From Bradyrhizobium sp. CB1650 (GTDB lineage Bacteria > Pseudomonadota > Alphaproteobacteria > Rhizobiales > Xanthobacteraceae): a stretch of DNA of 64,000 nt. The first letter of the stretch is position 1. The number at the start of each line of letters is the position of its first letter. This document shows positions 24,960-35,028 of this stretch, piece after piece. The notes below the pieces were generated by a model. It made no database searches. It saw only the letters and a program-made list of their open reading frames with translations, and was not told where the DNA came from. The stretch is taken from the NCBI RefSeq assembly GCF_029761915.1, contig NZ_CP121695.1, forward strand, positions 4,431,501 to 4,495,500, in the 5' to 3' direction. The position numbers were made by a program, and so were the translations under genes.

Positions 24960-25932
24960 GGCAACGTTGGTCGAAGCCGTCAACCTGGCGCTCGCTCGCG
25001 CGATGGAGGATGATCCTGACGTGGTCATGCTTGGCGAGGACGTTGGCGTCAACGGCGGCGTCTTCCGCGCAACCGCGGGCTTGCAGAAGCGGTTTGGGGC
25101 GGAGCGGGTCCTCGATACGCCGCTTGCCGAACTCCTGATCTCCGGGCTCTGCGTCGGCATGGCCGCGCAGGGACTGAAACCGGTCGGCGAGATCCAGTTC
25201 ATGGGGTTCATCTATCCCTGCCTGGATCAGCTCGTGAACCATGCGTCCCGATTGCGCAACCGGACCCAGGGACGGCTCACCTGTCCCATGGTTCTGCGCA
25301 CGCCGCACGGCGCAGGCATCCGCGCGCCCGAGCATCATTCCGAAAGCACCGAGGCAATGCTCGCCCATATTCCCGGCCTGCGCGTCGTCATGCCTTCCTC
25401 GCCCGAACGTGCCTATGGATTGCTGCTCGCCGCCATCCGCGATCCCGATCCCGTCGTGTTTCTCGAGCCGACGCGGCTGTACCGTGCGGCAAAGGGCGAG
25501 GTGGAGGACGATGGCCAAGCCTTGCCGCTGGATGTCGCTTTTGTCGTGAGGAAAGGTCGCGATCTCACGCTGATCTGTTGGGGGGCCATGCTGAAGGAAA
25601 CCATGGCTGCGGCGGAGGCTCTGTCGGCCGAAGGCATCGCGGCAGAGGTCATCGATCTCGCCACGCTCAAGCCCTACGACGAAGACACCGTGCTCGGTTC
25701 GGTCGCCAAGACCGGCCGTTGCGTTATCGTGCACGAGGCGGCACGCACCGGCGGATTTGGCGCCGAGATCGCCGCGACCATTGCCGAGCGTCGTCTGTCC
25801 TCGCTGCTTGCGCCTGTGACCCGCGTCAGCGGCTACGACACCGTCGTTCCGATGGCGCGCCTGGAGCAATACTACATGCCTTCGGTCGAGCGCATCATGA
25901 CCGCCGCTCGCAAGGTCTGCCAATTCAGCTAG
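24952..25932 (+). CDS. 2-oxoacid dehydrogenase E1 beta subunit
   Basis: 326 residues from the ATG at 24952, which overlaps the E1 alpha stop. Transketolase-like features are LVEAVNLALARAMEDDPDVVMLGEDVG with the ThDP-activating Glu, FRATAGLQKRFGAERVLDTPL, and PEHHSESTEAMLAHIPGL. The C-terminal domain carries LICWGAMLKE and VHEAARTGGFGAEIAATI. It completes the E1 heterotetramer. The E2 gene follows 35 bases downstream. Confidence 0.93.
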   Translation: MPEATLVEAVNLALARAMEDDPDVVMLGEDVGVNGGVFRATAGLQKRFGAERVLDTPLAELLISGLCVGMAAQGLKPVGEIQFMGFIYPCLDQLVNHASRLRNRTQGRLTCPMVLRTPHGAGIRAPEHHSESTEAMLAHIPGLRVVMPSSPERAYGLLLAAIRDPDPVVFLEPTRLYRAAKGEVEDDGQALPLDVAFVVRKGRDLTLICWGAMLKETMAAAEALSAEGIAAEVIDLATLKPYDEDTVLGSVAKTGRCVIVHEAARTGGFGAEIAATIAERRLSSLLAPVTRVSGYDTVVPMARLEQYYMPSVERIMTAARKVCQFS

Positions 25933-25967
25933 ACGTCAACGGACCGGATTTTAACGGATTTGGGCCC

Positions 25968-27062
25968 ATGCGCCAGTTCACGTTGCCGGATCTTGGAGAA
26001 GGCCTCGAGGAGGCGGAGATCGTGAGCTGGTATGTCGGCGAGGGCGATCACGTCGTCACCGATCAGCCCCTCGTTTCCGTCGAGACCGACAAGGCGGTCG
26101 TTGAGATACCATCTCCATCGAGCGGGCGCATCGCGCGCGTGTTTGGTGCCAAGGGCGATATCGTCAAGGTCGGCGCGCCGCTCGTCGAATTTGGCGAGGG
26201 CGCCGAACAGGACACTGGCACTATCGTTGGCGAGCTCGGCGGCGGCGAGCATCTGCCCGCTCCAGGAATGCCTTCCGGGCCCTCGACCGGACCGCAGGTG
26301 TTTCCGGCTGTGCGCGCGCTCGCGCGCAAGCTCGACGTCGACCTTGAGAGCGTAGAGCCCACCGGACCTGGCGGTACCATCACACGCGCCGATGTCGAGC
26401 GGGCTGCGAGGATGGTGTCCCAGGTCGGCTCCGCCGAGCCCTTGCGAGGCATGCGGCGTGCCATGGCCCAGCGCATGGCAACGGCCCATGCGCAAGTTGT
26501 CCCCGCCACGGTGACCGATGAAGCCGACATCGACGATTGGCCGACGGGCGAGGACGTGACGATCCGTCTGGTGCGGGCCATCGCTGCCGCCTGCACCGCA
26601 GAGCCCGCGCTCAATGCCTGGTACAATCCCGGCGCAGGAGAACGGCGTCTCATGGCGCGTGTCGATCTCGGCATTGCCGTGGATACCGAGGGCGGCCTGA
26701 TTGTTCCAGTGTTGCGCAATGTCGAAAAGCGCAGCGTCTCGGACTTGCGGGCGGGACTCGACCGGCTGCGGACCGACGCTATCGCGCGCTCGATACCGCC
26801 TGAAGAGCTGCGTGGCGCGACGATTACCCTATCCAACTTCGGGATGATCGGCGGCCGGTTCGCAAATCTGATCATCGTGCCGCCGCAGACGGCCATCATC
26901 GGTGCCGGACGGATTTCGCCGGGCGTCGTGCCGCATCGGGGGCAGCCCGCCGTGAGGCGCACGCTGCCGCTGTCGCTCACCTTTGATCATCGCATCGTGA
27001 CGGGCGGTGAAGCTGCCCGCTTCCTGGTCGCACTCAAGTCGGATCTTGAGCAGATGTCGTGA
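25968..27062 (+). CDS. 2-oxoacid dehydrogenase E2 (dihydrolipoyl acyltransferase) with altered active-site motif
   Basis: 364 residues from the ATG at 25968, short for an E2. One lipoyl domain (1-80, lipoyl lysine in VETDKAVVEIPSP) is followed by a peripheral-subunit-binding domain (about 110-145, VRALARKLDVDLESVEPTG) and a catalytic domain (about 155-364). The catalytic motif DHRxxDG reads FDHRIVTGGEAARFL: the His is kept but Asp is replaced by Thr. The nucleotide sequence is unambiguous there. Either this variant is a tolerated subgroup feature or the transacylase is altered. It is the third gene of the E1alpha-E1beta-E2 set and is followed by nfeD after 140 bases. Confidence 0.9.
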   Translation: MRQFTLPDLGEGLEEAEIVSWYVGEGDHVVTDQPLVSVETDKAVVEIPSPSSGRIARVFGAKGDIVKVGAPLVEFGEGAEQDTGTIVGELGGGEHLPAPGMPSGPSTGPQVFPAVRALARKLDVDLESVEPTGPGGTITRADVERAARMVSQVGSAEPLRGMRRAMAQRMATAHAQVVPATVTDEADIDDWPTGEDVTIRLVRAIAAACTAEPALNAWYNPGAGERRLMARVDLGIAVDTEGGLIVPVLRNVEKRSVSDLRAGLDRLRTDAIARSIPPEELRGATITLSNFGMIGGRFANLIIVPPQTAIIGAGRISPGVVPHRGQPAVRRTLPLSLTFDHRIVTGGEAARFLVALKSDLEQMS

Positions 27063-27202
27063 ACGCCGTTCGCAGCGCGCTCGCAGCAACAGTCCTTCGG
27101 TCGCCTCAGCCCATCGCATCGCACAACGACACCCATGATTCCCTTTATGCCTTATCCGGGCATTGAGGTTCCGGAACCGGGCGCCATATCTTCGGCAAGG
27201 GA

Positions 27203-28624
27203 GTGCTTGCCGTGCAGACCGTAAAGGCGGCCTTCGTTGCGGCGATTGCCATCGTTGCTCTGGTTGTCTCCCATCTTCCCAGTTCGGCGGAGGAGAGCGG
27301 CGGCCGTCTTGCACTCACCGTCACGATCGACGGGGCCATCGGCCCTGCGTCGGCCAGCTACGTGAAAGAGGCTTTGGCCAAGGCCGGCGAGCGGCGCGCC
27401 GAGATCGTGCTTCTAAGAATGAACACGCCCGGCGGTCTCAATTCCAGCATGCGCGAGATCATCGCAGACGTGCTTGCCTCGCCCGTCCCCGTCATCGGCT
27501 ACGTTGCCCCCTCCGGCGCCCATGCGGCGAGCGCCGGGACCTATATCCTCTATGCGACCCACATCGCGGCGATGGCGCCGGGCACCAATATCGGCGCCGC
27601 GACGCCGGTGCAGATTGGCGGACCGCTGCCGGGCCTGCCGAGCGGCACCCCCGACAAGGGCGGCAAGGACAAGAAGGACGGTGACCAGCAGGGCGAGCCC
27701 AAGGATCAGCCCAAGGATGCCATGACGGCAAAGGCGACCAATGATGCGGTGGCCTTCATCCGCAGCCTTGCGGAGCTGCGCAGCCGCAATGCGGACTGGG
27801 CCGAGAAGGCGGTCCGCGAGGCGGCCACGCTCTCTGCCAACGGAGCGCTAGAGGCCCATGCCATCGATCTCGTCGCGCGCGATCAGGCCGAGTTGCTGCG
27901 GCAGCTCGATGGTCGCGTGGTAGAGGTAGCCGGCGGCAAGACGCTGCGCCTCGCCACCAAGGACGTCGTCGTTGAAGCCATCGATCCCGGATGGATTTCC
28001 CGTTTCCTGGCGGTCATCACCGATCCGAACGTGGCGTTCATTCTGCTGATGGTCGGCATCTACGGCCTGATCTTCGAGTTCATGTCCCCCGGCGCGGTCG
28101 CCCCGGGAGTCGTCGGCGCGATCTGCCTGCTGATTGGCCTCTATGCACTCAACTTGCTGCCGATCAACTATGCCGGCCTCGCCCTGATGTTGATCGGAAT
28201 CGCGCTTCTCGCCGTCGAAGCCTTCAACCCGACCGTGGTGATCGGTTTCGGAGGAATCATCGCATTCGTGCTGGGAGCCTTGATGCTCTTCAGGGCCGAG
28301 GCGCCCGGCTACCATCTGTCATGGTGGGTGATCGGCGTCACCGCGGCTGTGTTCGCCGGCTTTGCCCTCGTCGTGCTTGGTTCGCTTCGGCGTGCCGGCA
28401 AGGCTCCTGCACGGGTCGGCGCGCAGGCCATGCGAGGCCTGTCCGCCGAGGTCCTCGATTGGAACGGGAATGAAGGTCACGTCTTTGCCCATGGTGAGCG
28501 CTGGCAGGCGCGCGGCGCCGAAACGTTCGAGCCCGGAGAGATTGTCGAAGTCGCCAACATCGTCGACTTGACGCTGCTGATACGGCGCGCGCCGGCCCGG
28601 ACCGGCGAGGGAGGTAGACCATGA
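27203..28624 (+). CDS. NfeD-family membrane serine protease (long form)
   Basis: 473 residues, from GTG 27203, or GTG 27212 with better ribosome-site spacing. A signal helix (about 6-28) leads to a ClpP-like protease domain: [17 protein letters not shown], then the nucleophile Ser in [17 protein letters not shown] and the general-base Lys in [15 protein letters not shown]. Four or five membrane helices (about 270-395) and a C-terminal OB-fold NfeD domain (about 405-465) follow. Long NfeD proteins cleave the C-terminus of partner stomatins. The partner slipin gene overlaps by four bases (ATGA), the classical pairing. A Lys/Asp-rich insert (about 150-170) is visible. Confidence 0.93.
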   Translation: MLAVQTVKAAFVAAIAIVALVVSHLPSSAEESGGRLALTVTIDGAIGPASASYVKEALAKAGERRAEIVLLRMNTPGGLNSSMREIIADVLASPVPVIGYVAPSGAHAASAGTYILYATHIAAMAPGTNIGAATPVQIGGPLPGLPSGTPDKGGKDKKDGDQQGEPKDQPKDAMTAKATNDAVAFIRSLAELRSRNADWAEKAVREAATLSANGALEAHAIDLVARDQAELLRQLDGRVVEVAGGKTLRLATKDVVVEAIDPGWISRFLAVITDPNVAFILLMVGIYGLIFEFMSPGAVAPGVVGAICLLIGLYALNLLPINYAGLALMLIGIALLAVEAFNPTVVIGFGGIIAFVLGALMLFRAEAPGYHLSWWVIGVTAAVFAGFALVVLGSLRRAGKAPARVGAQAMRGLSAEVLDWNGNEGHVFAHGERWQARGAETFEPGEIVEVANIVDLTLLIRRAPARTGEGGRP

Positions 28625-29382
28625 TGCTGGAATATCTGACTTATGCGGCGCTTGCGCTGCTTGTCATCATCTTTCTATCCCAAGCAATTCGAATCCTGCG
28701 CGAATACGAGCGCGGCGTCGTCTTCACGCTCGGCCGCTTCACCGGGGTGAAGGGCCCGGGCCTCATCATCCTCATCCCGGTGGTGCAGCAGCTCGTCAAG
28801 GTCGATCTGCGGGTGATGGTGCAGGTCGTGCCGCCCCAGGACGTGATTTCGCGGGACAACGTCTCCGTCAAGGTCAACGCCGTTCTGTACTTCCGCATCG
28901 TCGATCCCGAGCGGGCCATCATCAAGGTCGGTGACTACATGGCCGCGACCAGCCAGCTCGCCCAGACAACGCTGCGCTCGGTGCTCGGCAAGCACGAGCT
29001 CGACGAGATGCTTGCCGAACGCGACCGGCTGAACGCCGACATCCAGGAGATCCTCGACAAGCAGACCGATGTCTGGGGTATCAAGGTCACCGGCATAGAG
29101 ATCAAGGACGTCGACATCAACGAAACCATGGTGCGCGCGATCGCCAAGCAGGCCGAGGCGGAGCGGTTGCGGCGCGCCAAGGTGATCAATGCGATGGGCG
29201 AGCAGCAGGCTGCCGAAAAGCTCGTCGAGGCCGGCCGTATTCTCGCGCAGGAGCCGCAGGCGATGCAGCTACGTTACTTCGCGGCTCTGCACGACATCGC
29301 GGGCGAACGGTCGTCGACCGTCGTCTTTCCGTTGCCGACGGGCCTGCTCGACCATTTCATGCCGCGGCGTGAGAGCACGTAG
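28621..29382 (+). CDS. Slipin / stomatin-like SPFH-domain protein
   Basis: 253 residues with an N-terminal membrane helix (about 4-22, [18 protein letters not shown]) and an SPFH/Band 7 domain ([20 protein letters not shown] to about 200). The segments [20 protein letters not shown] and [19 protein letters not shown] are typical. The C-terminal end lies beyond a coiled coil ([22 protein letters not shown]). It oligomerises in membrane microdomains and is the likely substrate of the NfeD protease encoded just upstream, with which it is translationally coupled. Confidence 0.93.
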   Translation: MMLEYLTYAALALLVIIFLSQAIRILREYERGVVFTLGRFTGVKGPGLIILIPVVQQLVKVDLRVMVQVVPPQDVISRDNVSVKVNAVLYFRIVDPERAIIKVGDYMAATSQLAQTTLRSVLGKHELDEMLAERDRLNADIQEILDKQTDVWGIKVTGIEIKDVDINETMVRAIAKQAEAERLRRAKVINAMGEQQAAEKLVEAGRILAQEPQAMQLRYFAALHDIAGERSSTVVFPLPTGLLDHFMPRREST

Positions 29383-29433
29383 CCGGCAGCCGGAGAGCGA
29401 AGCGAAACCCATCTTCCTTCCAAGGGGCGGGAT

Positions 29434-29469
29434 GATGGCTTCGCAACAGCTCTCCCATCCTACGAGCTG
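29434..29469 (+). repeat. Palindromic repeat fragment, left of asparaginase gene
   Basis: GATGGCTTCGCAACAGCTCT continuing CCCATCCTACGAGCTG matches the copy at 30711-30746 in the same orientation with a few differences. The larger palindromic unit begins near 29391 with GAGCGAAGCGAAACCCATC. Together the two copies flank the asparaginase gene. Confidence 0.6.
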
Positions 29470-29552
29470 GTCACCTCGCAGCAGGATGACCCATCTTCGG
29501 CCCAAATGGGCGTGTCGAATGTTGCTCCCAACTTAAACGGGAGGAAAGTTCG

Positions 29553-30692
29553 ATGACCAAGCATGCCGTGAGACCAGCAAGCCGCCGCTACAGTCGGAGA
29601 TTGGTGCTCTCCGTCCCACTGGTGGCCCTCGCGGTCTGGTCGTGGGGAGCCGGTGTGGCGGCGCAAGCCGCAGAGCCGGGCAAGGAGGCGACGGCTGCCA
29701 GCCTGCCGCGCGTTCTCGTGCTTGCGACGGGAGGGACCATCGCGGGTCAGGCCGACCCGCGTGCGACGGGTGCGTACAAGTCCGGCCAGATCACGGGCGA
29801 GCAACTGGTCCAGTCGGTTCCGGGCCTGGACAAGCTGGCAAAGCTGAACGCCGAACAGATTTCGTCGATCGGATCCCAGGACATGAACGACAAGGTCTGG
29901 TTTGCGCTGGCCCGTCGTATTCAGGATGCCTTCGATAAGAACGAAGCCGATGGAATAGTCATCACCCATGGCACGGACACGCTCGAAGAGACGGCTTTTT
30001 TCTTGGACAACGTCCTCCGCGGCGACAAGCCGGTGGTCATCGTTGGGTCGATGCGTCCCGCCACGGCGGTTAGCGCAGATGGTCCTGGCAATCTTTATGA
30101 AGCAGTCCAGGTGGCGGCCGATCCCCGCGCTCGCGGGCGCGGCGTCATGGCCGTGCTGAACGACAAGATTCAGAGCGCTCGCTCGGTGACCAAGACCAAC
30201 ACCACGAGCATCGAGACGTTCAACTCGCCCAATGACGGGCCGATCGGCTATGTCGACGCGGCCGGCGGCATTCGTTTCATGGCGCAGGCTCCCGGTTTTA
30301 AGCGCACGACCTATCAGCTCCCGGCCGGCGAGCAATTGCCCCGTGTTGAGATCGTATATTCGCACGCCAACATGGATGCCGTTCCGGTCGAGGACGCCAT
30401 CGCTCACGGCGCAAAGGGCATCGTGCTGGCCGGTGTGGGCGACGGGAACACGTCGAAGCAGGCCCTCGATGCGCTTGAGCAGGCGGCAAAGAAGGGCGTC
30501 ATCGTTGTCCGTTCCACGCGGGTCCGATCCGGCTTCGTCACCCGGAACGTCGAGGTTGACGACGACAAGAACGGGTTCGTCGTTTCCGAGGACCTCAATC
30601 CTCAGAAAGCCCGCGTTCTCGCCCAACTGCTGATCGCGAGCGGTGTGACGGCGCCGGCCGAGCTGCAGCGAGCCTTCACCGCAACTTGGTAG
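29553..30692 (+). CDS. Type II (periplasmic) L-asparaginase
   Basis: 379 residues with a signal peptide (Arg-rich start, hydrophobic LVLSVPLVALAVWSWGAG, cleavage near AQAAE at about 48). The catalytic Thr motifs are VLATGGTIAGQAD (about 58-70) and THGTDTLEETAFFLDN (about 138-153). The flexible lid Tyr region is TGAYKSGQITG. It hydrolyses asparagine, and often glutamine, to aspartate and ammonia in the periplasm. Its placement beside glnA is suggestive of nitrogen scavenging. It is preceded by GGGAGGAAAG and flanked by two copies of a palindromic repeat. Confidence 0.94.
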   Translation: MTKHAVRPASRRYSRRLVLSVPLVALAVWSWGAGVAAQAAEPGKEATAASLPRVLVLATGGTIAGQADPRATGAYKSGQITGEQLVQSVPGLDKLAKLNAEQISSIGSQDMNDKVWFALARRIQDAFDKNEADGIVITHGTDTLEETAFFLDNVLRGDKPVVIVGSMRPATAVSADGPGNLYEAVQVAADPRARGRGVMAVLNDKIQSARSVTKTNTTSIETFNSPNDGPIGYVDAAGGIRFMAQAPGFKRTTYQLPAGEQLPRVEIVYSHANMDAVPVEDAIAHGAKGIVLAGVGDGNTSKQALDALEQAAKKGVIVVRSTRVRSGFVTRNVEVDDDKNGFVVSEDLNPQKARVLAQLLIASGVTAPAELQRAFTATW

Positions 30693-30700
30693 GAGCCGAT

Positions 30701-30746
30701 CAGCCCGTAGGATGGGTTTCGCAAGCTCTACCCATCCTACGGGCTG
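30701..30746. repeat. Perfect palindrome right of asparaginase gene
   Basis: Arms CAGCCCGTAGGATGGGT (30701-30717) and ACCCATCCTACGGGCTG (30730-30746) are exact reverse complements with a 12-base loop. The right part repeats the element at 29434-29469. Confidence 0.75.
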
Positions 30747-30753
30747 CGCAAAC

Positions 30754-30788
30754 GAAAAGGCGCTCCGTTCGGAGCGCCTTTGTTTGTC
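30754..30788. terminator. Bidirectional intrinsic terminator between asparaginase gene and glnA
   Basis: Perfect arms AAGGCGCTCCG (30757-30767) and CGGAGCGCCTT (30770-30780) are followed by T-rich sequence on both strands (TTTGTTTG on plus, TTTTCGTTTG on minus). Confidence 0.8.
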
Positions 30789-30807
30789 GCAAGCCTCTTC
30801 GAGCCGT

Positions 30808-32217
30808 TTAGCCCGAATAGTACATGTCGAACTCGACCGGGTGCGGGGTCATCTCGAAGCGCTCGACCTCGGTCATCTTCAGCTCGATGTAGCTGTCGAT
30901 AAAGTCGTCGTCGAACACGCCACCGGCTTTCAGGAACGCGCGGTCCTTGTCGAGATTTTCCAGCGCCTCGCGCAAGCTGCCGCACACGGTCGGGATCTGC
31001 TTCAGCTCCTCTTTCGGCAGGTCGTAGAGGTCCTTGTCCATCGCCGGACCCGGATCGATCTTGTTCTTGATGCCGTCGAGGCCCGCCATCAGCATCGCGG
31101 CGAAACCGAGATAGGGATTGGCGAGCGGATCGGGGAAGCGCACCTCGACGCGCTTGGCCTTCGGCGAAGCGGTATAGGGGATGCGGCATGAGGCCGACCG
31201 GTTGCGCGCCGAGTAGGCGAGCAGCACGGGGGCCTCATAGCCCGGGACCAGACGCTTGTAGGAGTTGGTCGTCGGGTTGGTGAAGGCGTTGATCGCCTTG
31301 GCATGCTTGATGATGCCGCCGATGTAGTTGAGGCAGGTCTCCGACAGGTCGGCATACTTGTTGCCGGCGAACACCGGCTTGCCTTCCTTCCAGATCGATT
31401 GATGGACGTGCATGCCCGAGCCGTTGTCGCCGTAGACCGGCTTCGGCATGAAGGTGGCGGTCTTGCCGTAGATGTGCGCGACCTGGTGGATGCAGTACTT
31501 GTAGATCTGCAAGTGGTCGGCCATCAGCGTCAGGGTGTCGAACTTCATGCCGAGCTCGTGCTGGGCGGAGGCGACCTCGTGGTGATGCTTCTCCACCTTC
31601 ACGCCCATCTTGGCCATGGCGCCGAGCATCTCCGAGCGCATGTCCTGCACGGAGTCCTGCGGCGGCACGGGGAAATAGCCGCCCTTGGTGCGGATGCGGT
31701 GACCGAGATTGCCGCCTTCATATTCGGTGTCGGAGTTGGTCGGGAACTCCGAGGAGTCGAGCCTGAAACCGGTGCTGTAGGGGGTGGAGGAGAAGCGTAC
31801 GTCGTCGAACACGAAGAATTCGGCTTCGGGGCCGACGAAGACGGTGTCGCCCACGCCCATCGACTTCACCATCGCTTCGGCCTTCTTGGCGATGCCGCGA
31901 GGGTCGCGGTTGTAGGGCTCGCCGGTGGTCGGCTCGAGCACGTCGCAGACGATGACCATCGTGGTCTCGGCGAAGAAGGGATCGATCGTCGCCGTGGCGG
32001 GGTCGGGCATCAGGCACATGTCGGATTCGTTGATCGCCTTCCAGCCGGCGATCGAGGAACCGTCGAACATCTGGCCTTCAGCAAAGGTGTCTTCTTCGAT
32101 CATGCTGACGTCGAACGTGACGTGCTGCCACTTGCCGCGCGGATCGGTGAAGCGCAGGTCGACGTATTTGACGTCGTTGTCCTTGATCGATTTCAGGACG
32201 TCTTTGGCGGTCTTCAT
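30808..32217 (-). CDS. glnA: Glutamine synthetase type I
   Basis: 469 residues from the ATG at 32217 (MKTAKDVL), preceded by AAAAGGGG; an upstream Met adds only leader sequence. GSI features are [17 protein letters not shown], the metal and ATP site [40 protein letters not shown] and [10 protein letters not shown]. The adenylylation tyrosine lies in [10 protein letters not shown], so control by GlnE is expected. It makes glutamine from glutamate, ammonia and ATP. glnB lies 151 bases upstream in the same orientation, the known Bradyrhizobium japonicum arrangement. Confidence 0.98.
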   Translation of the reverse strand: MKTAKDVLKSIKDNDVKYVDLRFTDPRGKWQHVTFDVSMIEEDTFAEGQMFDGSSIAGWKAINESDMCLMPDPATATIDPFFAETTMVIVCDVLEPTTGEPYNRDPRGIAKKAEAMVKSMGVGDTVFVGPEAEFFVFDDVRFSSTPYSTGFRLDSSEFPTNSDTEYEGGNLGHRIRTKGGYFPVPPQDSVQDMRSEMLGAMAKMGVKVEKHHHEVASAQHELGMKFDTLTLMADHLQIYKYCIHQVAHIYGKTATFMPKPVYGDNGSGMHVHQSIWKEGKPVFAGNKYADLSETCLNYIGGIIKHAKAINAFTNPTTNSYKRLVPGYEAPVLLAYSARNRSASCRIPYTASPKAKRVEVRFPDPLANPYLGFAAMLMAGLDGIKNKIDPGPAMDKDLYDLPKEELKQIPTVCGSLREALENLDKDRAFLKAGGVFDDDFIDSYIELKMTEVERFEMTPHPVEFDMYYSG

Positions 32218-32368
32218 GCATACCCCTTTTGGCTCTGCGGGTCGGTTTCCAGACTTCAAGCGACCGTGTCCGCGCTCTTTGACTTGCGCGATTGCACAAA
32301 CGAAATCAGGCCGCCGAAGCAGCCTTATCTCCTGTTAGAACGTCGCAGAATGCGGGATAGCACCCGCC

Positions 32369-32892
<524 letters not shown>

Positions 32893-33086
32893 AATTGCAA
32901 ACACCCTGATTATTGGAGCGTTATCAGCCTTTTAACGAGCATCTCTGATAGGTGGAGCCGATCCGCTCAAAATAGCGGAGACTACGAAATAGGCAAACGG
33001 TTCAATCTCTGTGCAGATCCGCGTTTTTCGTTTCGCCTCGGCACGAAAAATGCCTGTTGAAGAGGCGTTTGTACCAGGGAAGTGGC

Positions 33087-34586
33087 ATGGAAGTTCTGAC
33101 CAACGCTGAAATGCAGCGGGCCGACCAGCTCAGCATCGCGGCTGGCACCCCCGGCTTCAAGCTGATGCTGAGCGCGGGCCAGGCGGTCGCCGAAGCGGCC
33201 CAGGCGCTGGTGGAGGAGGGGCCGATCCTGGTTGTCGCCGGGCCCGGCAACAATGGCGGCGACGGTTTTGTCGCGGCCGCCGAGCTCGCCGCCCAGGGCC
33301 GCGAGGTCTCGGTGATCCTGATGTGCGAGCGCGATCAGCTTCAGGGCGATGCGGCTTCCGCCGCACGGGGCTGGAAGCATCCGGTGCTTCCGTTCAATCC
33401 GCAGGCGATCGGCAGACCGGCCCTGATCATCGATGCGCTGTTCGGTGCGGGCTTGAGCCGCACCGTTGACGGCGAGGCGCATGAGATGATTGCCGCGATC
33501 AACGCCAATGGCGCGCCGGTGCTTGCCGTCGATTTGCCGAGCGGCATCAACGGCACCAGTGCGAGCATCATGGGTGTTGCCGTGAACGCCGCCGAGACCG
33601 TCACCTTCTTCCGCAAGAAGCCGGCGCACCTGCTGCTGCCGGGCCGCATCCATTGCGGCCGCGTGCGCGTCGTCGATATCGGCATCGATGCGCAGGTGCT
33701 CGCCGAGATCCGGCCGCAGATATTCGAGAACGATCCGGATTTCTGGGGCGCAGCCTTTCCGGTGCCGCGCATCGACGGCCACAAATATGCGCGTGGCCAT
33801 GTGCTCGCGGTCTCCGGCGATGCGGCCGCCACCGGCGCGGCGCGGCTCGCCGCGCGCGGGGCGCTGCGCGCCGGTGCGGGCCTGGTGACGCTGGCGAGCC
33901 CGCGCGATGCACTCGCGATCAATGCCGCCGCGCTTACCGCGGTGATGGTCCGTCCCGTCGACACCGCCGTCGAATTTGCCGGGCTCCTCGGCGACAAGCG
34001 CCACAACACCTGCATGATCGGCCCCGGCGCGGGCGTCGGGGAACGCACCTGCGACTTCGTCCACAGCGCGCTCTCGGCGCAGCGGCATTTGGTGTTGGAC
34101 GCGGACGCGCTCACCAGCTTTGCCGCGAAGCCCGAGAGGTTGTTCGAGTCGATCAAGGCTTCGCAGGACACCGCGGTGGTGCTGACGCCGCACGAGGGTG
34201 AGTTTCCGCGGCTGTTCTCCGACCTCAGCAACAAGCATCCCGGCCGCTCGAAGCTCGAGCGCGTCCGCGCCGCGGCCGAGCGCTCGGGCGCGGTGGTGCT
34301 GCTGAAGGGCCCCGACACGACCGTTGCCGCACCCGATGGCCGCGCCACCATCGCCGCCAATGCCCCGCCCTGGCTTGCCACTGCCGGCGCCGGCGACGTG
34401 CTCTCGGGCGTCATCGCCGGGCTCCTGGCCCAGGGCGTCCCGGCGTTCGAGGCCGCCAGCATTGGCGTGTGGATGCATGGCGAGGCGGCCAGCGAGGCCG
34501 GCCCTGGCCTGATCGCGGAAGACCTGACCGAGACGCTGCCCGCCGTGCACCGGCGGGTCTATGACGCGCTGGGGGTGGAGTACTAG
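33087..34586 (+). CDS. Bifunctional NAD(P)H-hydrate epimerase / ADP-dependent NAD(P)H-hydrate dehydratase
   Basis: 499 residues from the ATG at 33087 (MEVLTNAEM) with CAGGGAAG upstream. The N-terminal YjeF_N epimerase domain (1-215) has NAEMQRADQLSIAAGTPGF, VVAGPGNNGGDGFVAA and DALFGAGLSR. The C-terminal carbohydrate-kinase-like dehydratase domain (about 225-495) has ARGHVLAVSGDAAATGAARLAA, MIGPGAGVG, LTPHEGEFPRLF, LLKGPDTTVAAPDG and TAGAGDVLSGVIAGLLAQG. Together they repair hydrated NADH/NADPH. The length is standard for fused proteins. The next gene starts on its stop codon (one-base overlap). Confidence 0.96.
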   Translation: MEVLTNAEMQRADQLSIAAGTPGFKLMLSAGQAVAEAAQALVEEGPILVVAGPGNNGGDGFVAAAELAAQGREVSVILMCERDQLQGDAASAARGWKHPVLPFNPQAIGRPALIIDALFGAGLSRTVDGEAHEMIAAINANGAPVLAVDLPSGINGTSASIMGVAVNAAETVTFFRKKPAHLLLPGRIHCGRVRVVDIGIDAQVLAEIRPQIFENDPDFWGAAFPVPRIDGHKYARGHVLAVSGDAAATGAARLAARGALRAGAGLVTLASPRDALAINAAALTAVMVRPVDTAVEFAGLLGDKRHNTCMIGPGAGVGERTCDFVHSALSAQRHLVLDADALTSFAAKPERLFESIKASQDTAVVLTPHEGEFPRLFSDLSNKHPGRSKLERVRAAAERSGAVVLLKGPDTTVAAPDGRATIAANAPPWLATAGAGDVLSGVIAGLLAQGVPAFEAASIGVWMHGEAASEAGPGLIAEDLTETLPAVHRRVYDALGVEY

Positions 34587-35023
34587 TGCTCAGGCAGCTC
34601 GTGCTCGCCGACATGGACGCGGCTGCGCAGGTTCATCGCATGGCGTTTGACCAGGCGTTGCCGTGGCTCGTTGGGCTGCACACGCCGGACGAGGATCGCT
34701 GGTTCTATCGCGAGCATGTTTTCTTGAACTGCCGCCTGTGGGGGTATTTCGACGGTGATGTCCTGAGCGGGATCATCGCGTTCCGCGAGGGTTGGATCGA
34801 TCAACTCTACGTGCTTCCCGCTGCCCAAGGCCGCGGGGTCGGCACCAGGCTGCTCGACGTCGCCAAAGACGCCTTCGGGCCTCTGCAGCTCTGGACGTTT
34901 CAGCGCAACACGCGCGCACGCCGCTTCTATGAGGCCCGTGATTTCGACCTGGTCGAGGAAACCGACGGCGCGAGGAACGAGGAAAAAGAACCGGACGCGC
35001 GCTACGTATGGATACGCCAGTAG
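34586..35023 (+). CDS. GNAT family N-acetyltransferase
   Basis: 145 residues starting with GTG at 34586, inside the preceding stop codon. The acetyl-CoA-binding motif A is LYVLPAAQGRGVGTRLLDVAK (about residues 75-95), with the typical Q/R-x-x-G-x-G/A. Motif B follows as TFQRNTRARRFYEARDFDLVEET. The substrate is unknown. It is translationally coupled to the NAD(P)HX repair gene, an unusual but tight pairing. Confidence 0.9.
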   Translation: MLRQLVLADMDAAAQVHRMAFDQALPWLVGLHTPDEDRWFYREHVFLNCRLWGYFDGDVLSGIIAFREGWIDQLYVLPAAQGRGVGTRLLDVAKDAFGPLQLWTFQRNTRARRFYEARDFDLVEETDGARNEEKEPDARYVWIRQ

Positions 35024-35028
35024 GGCGC

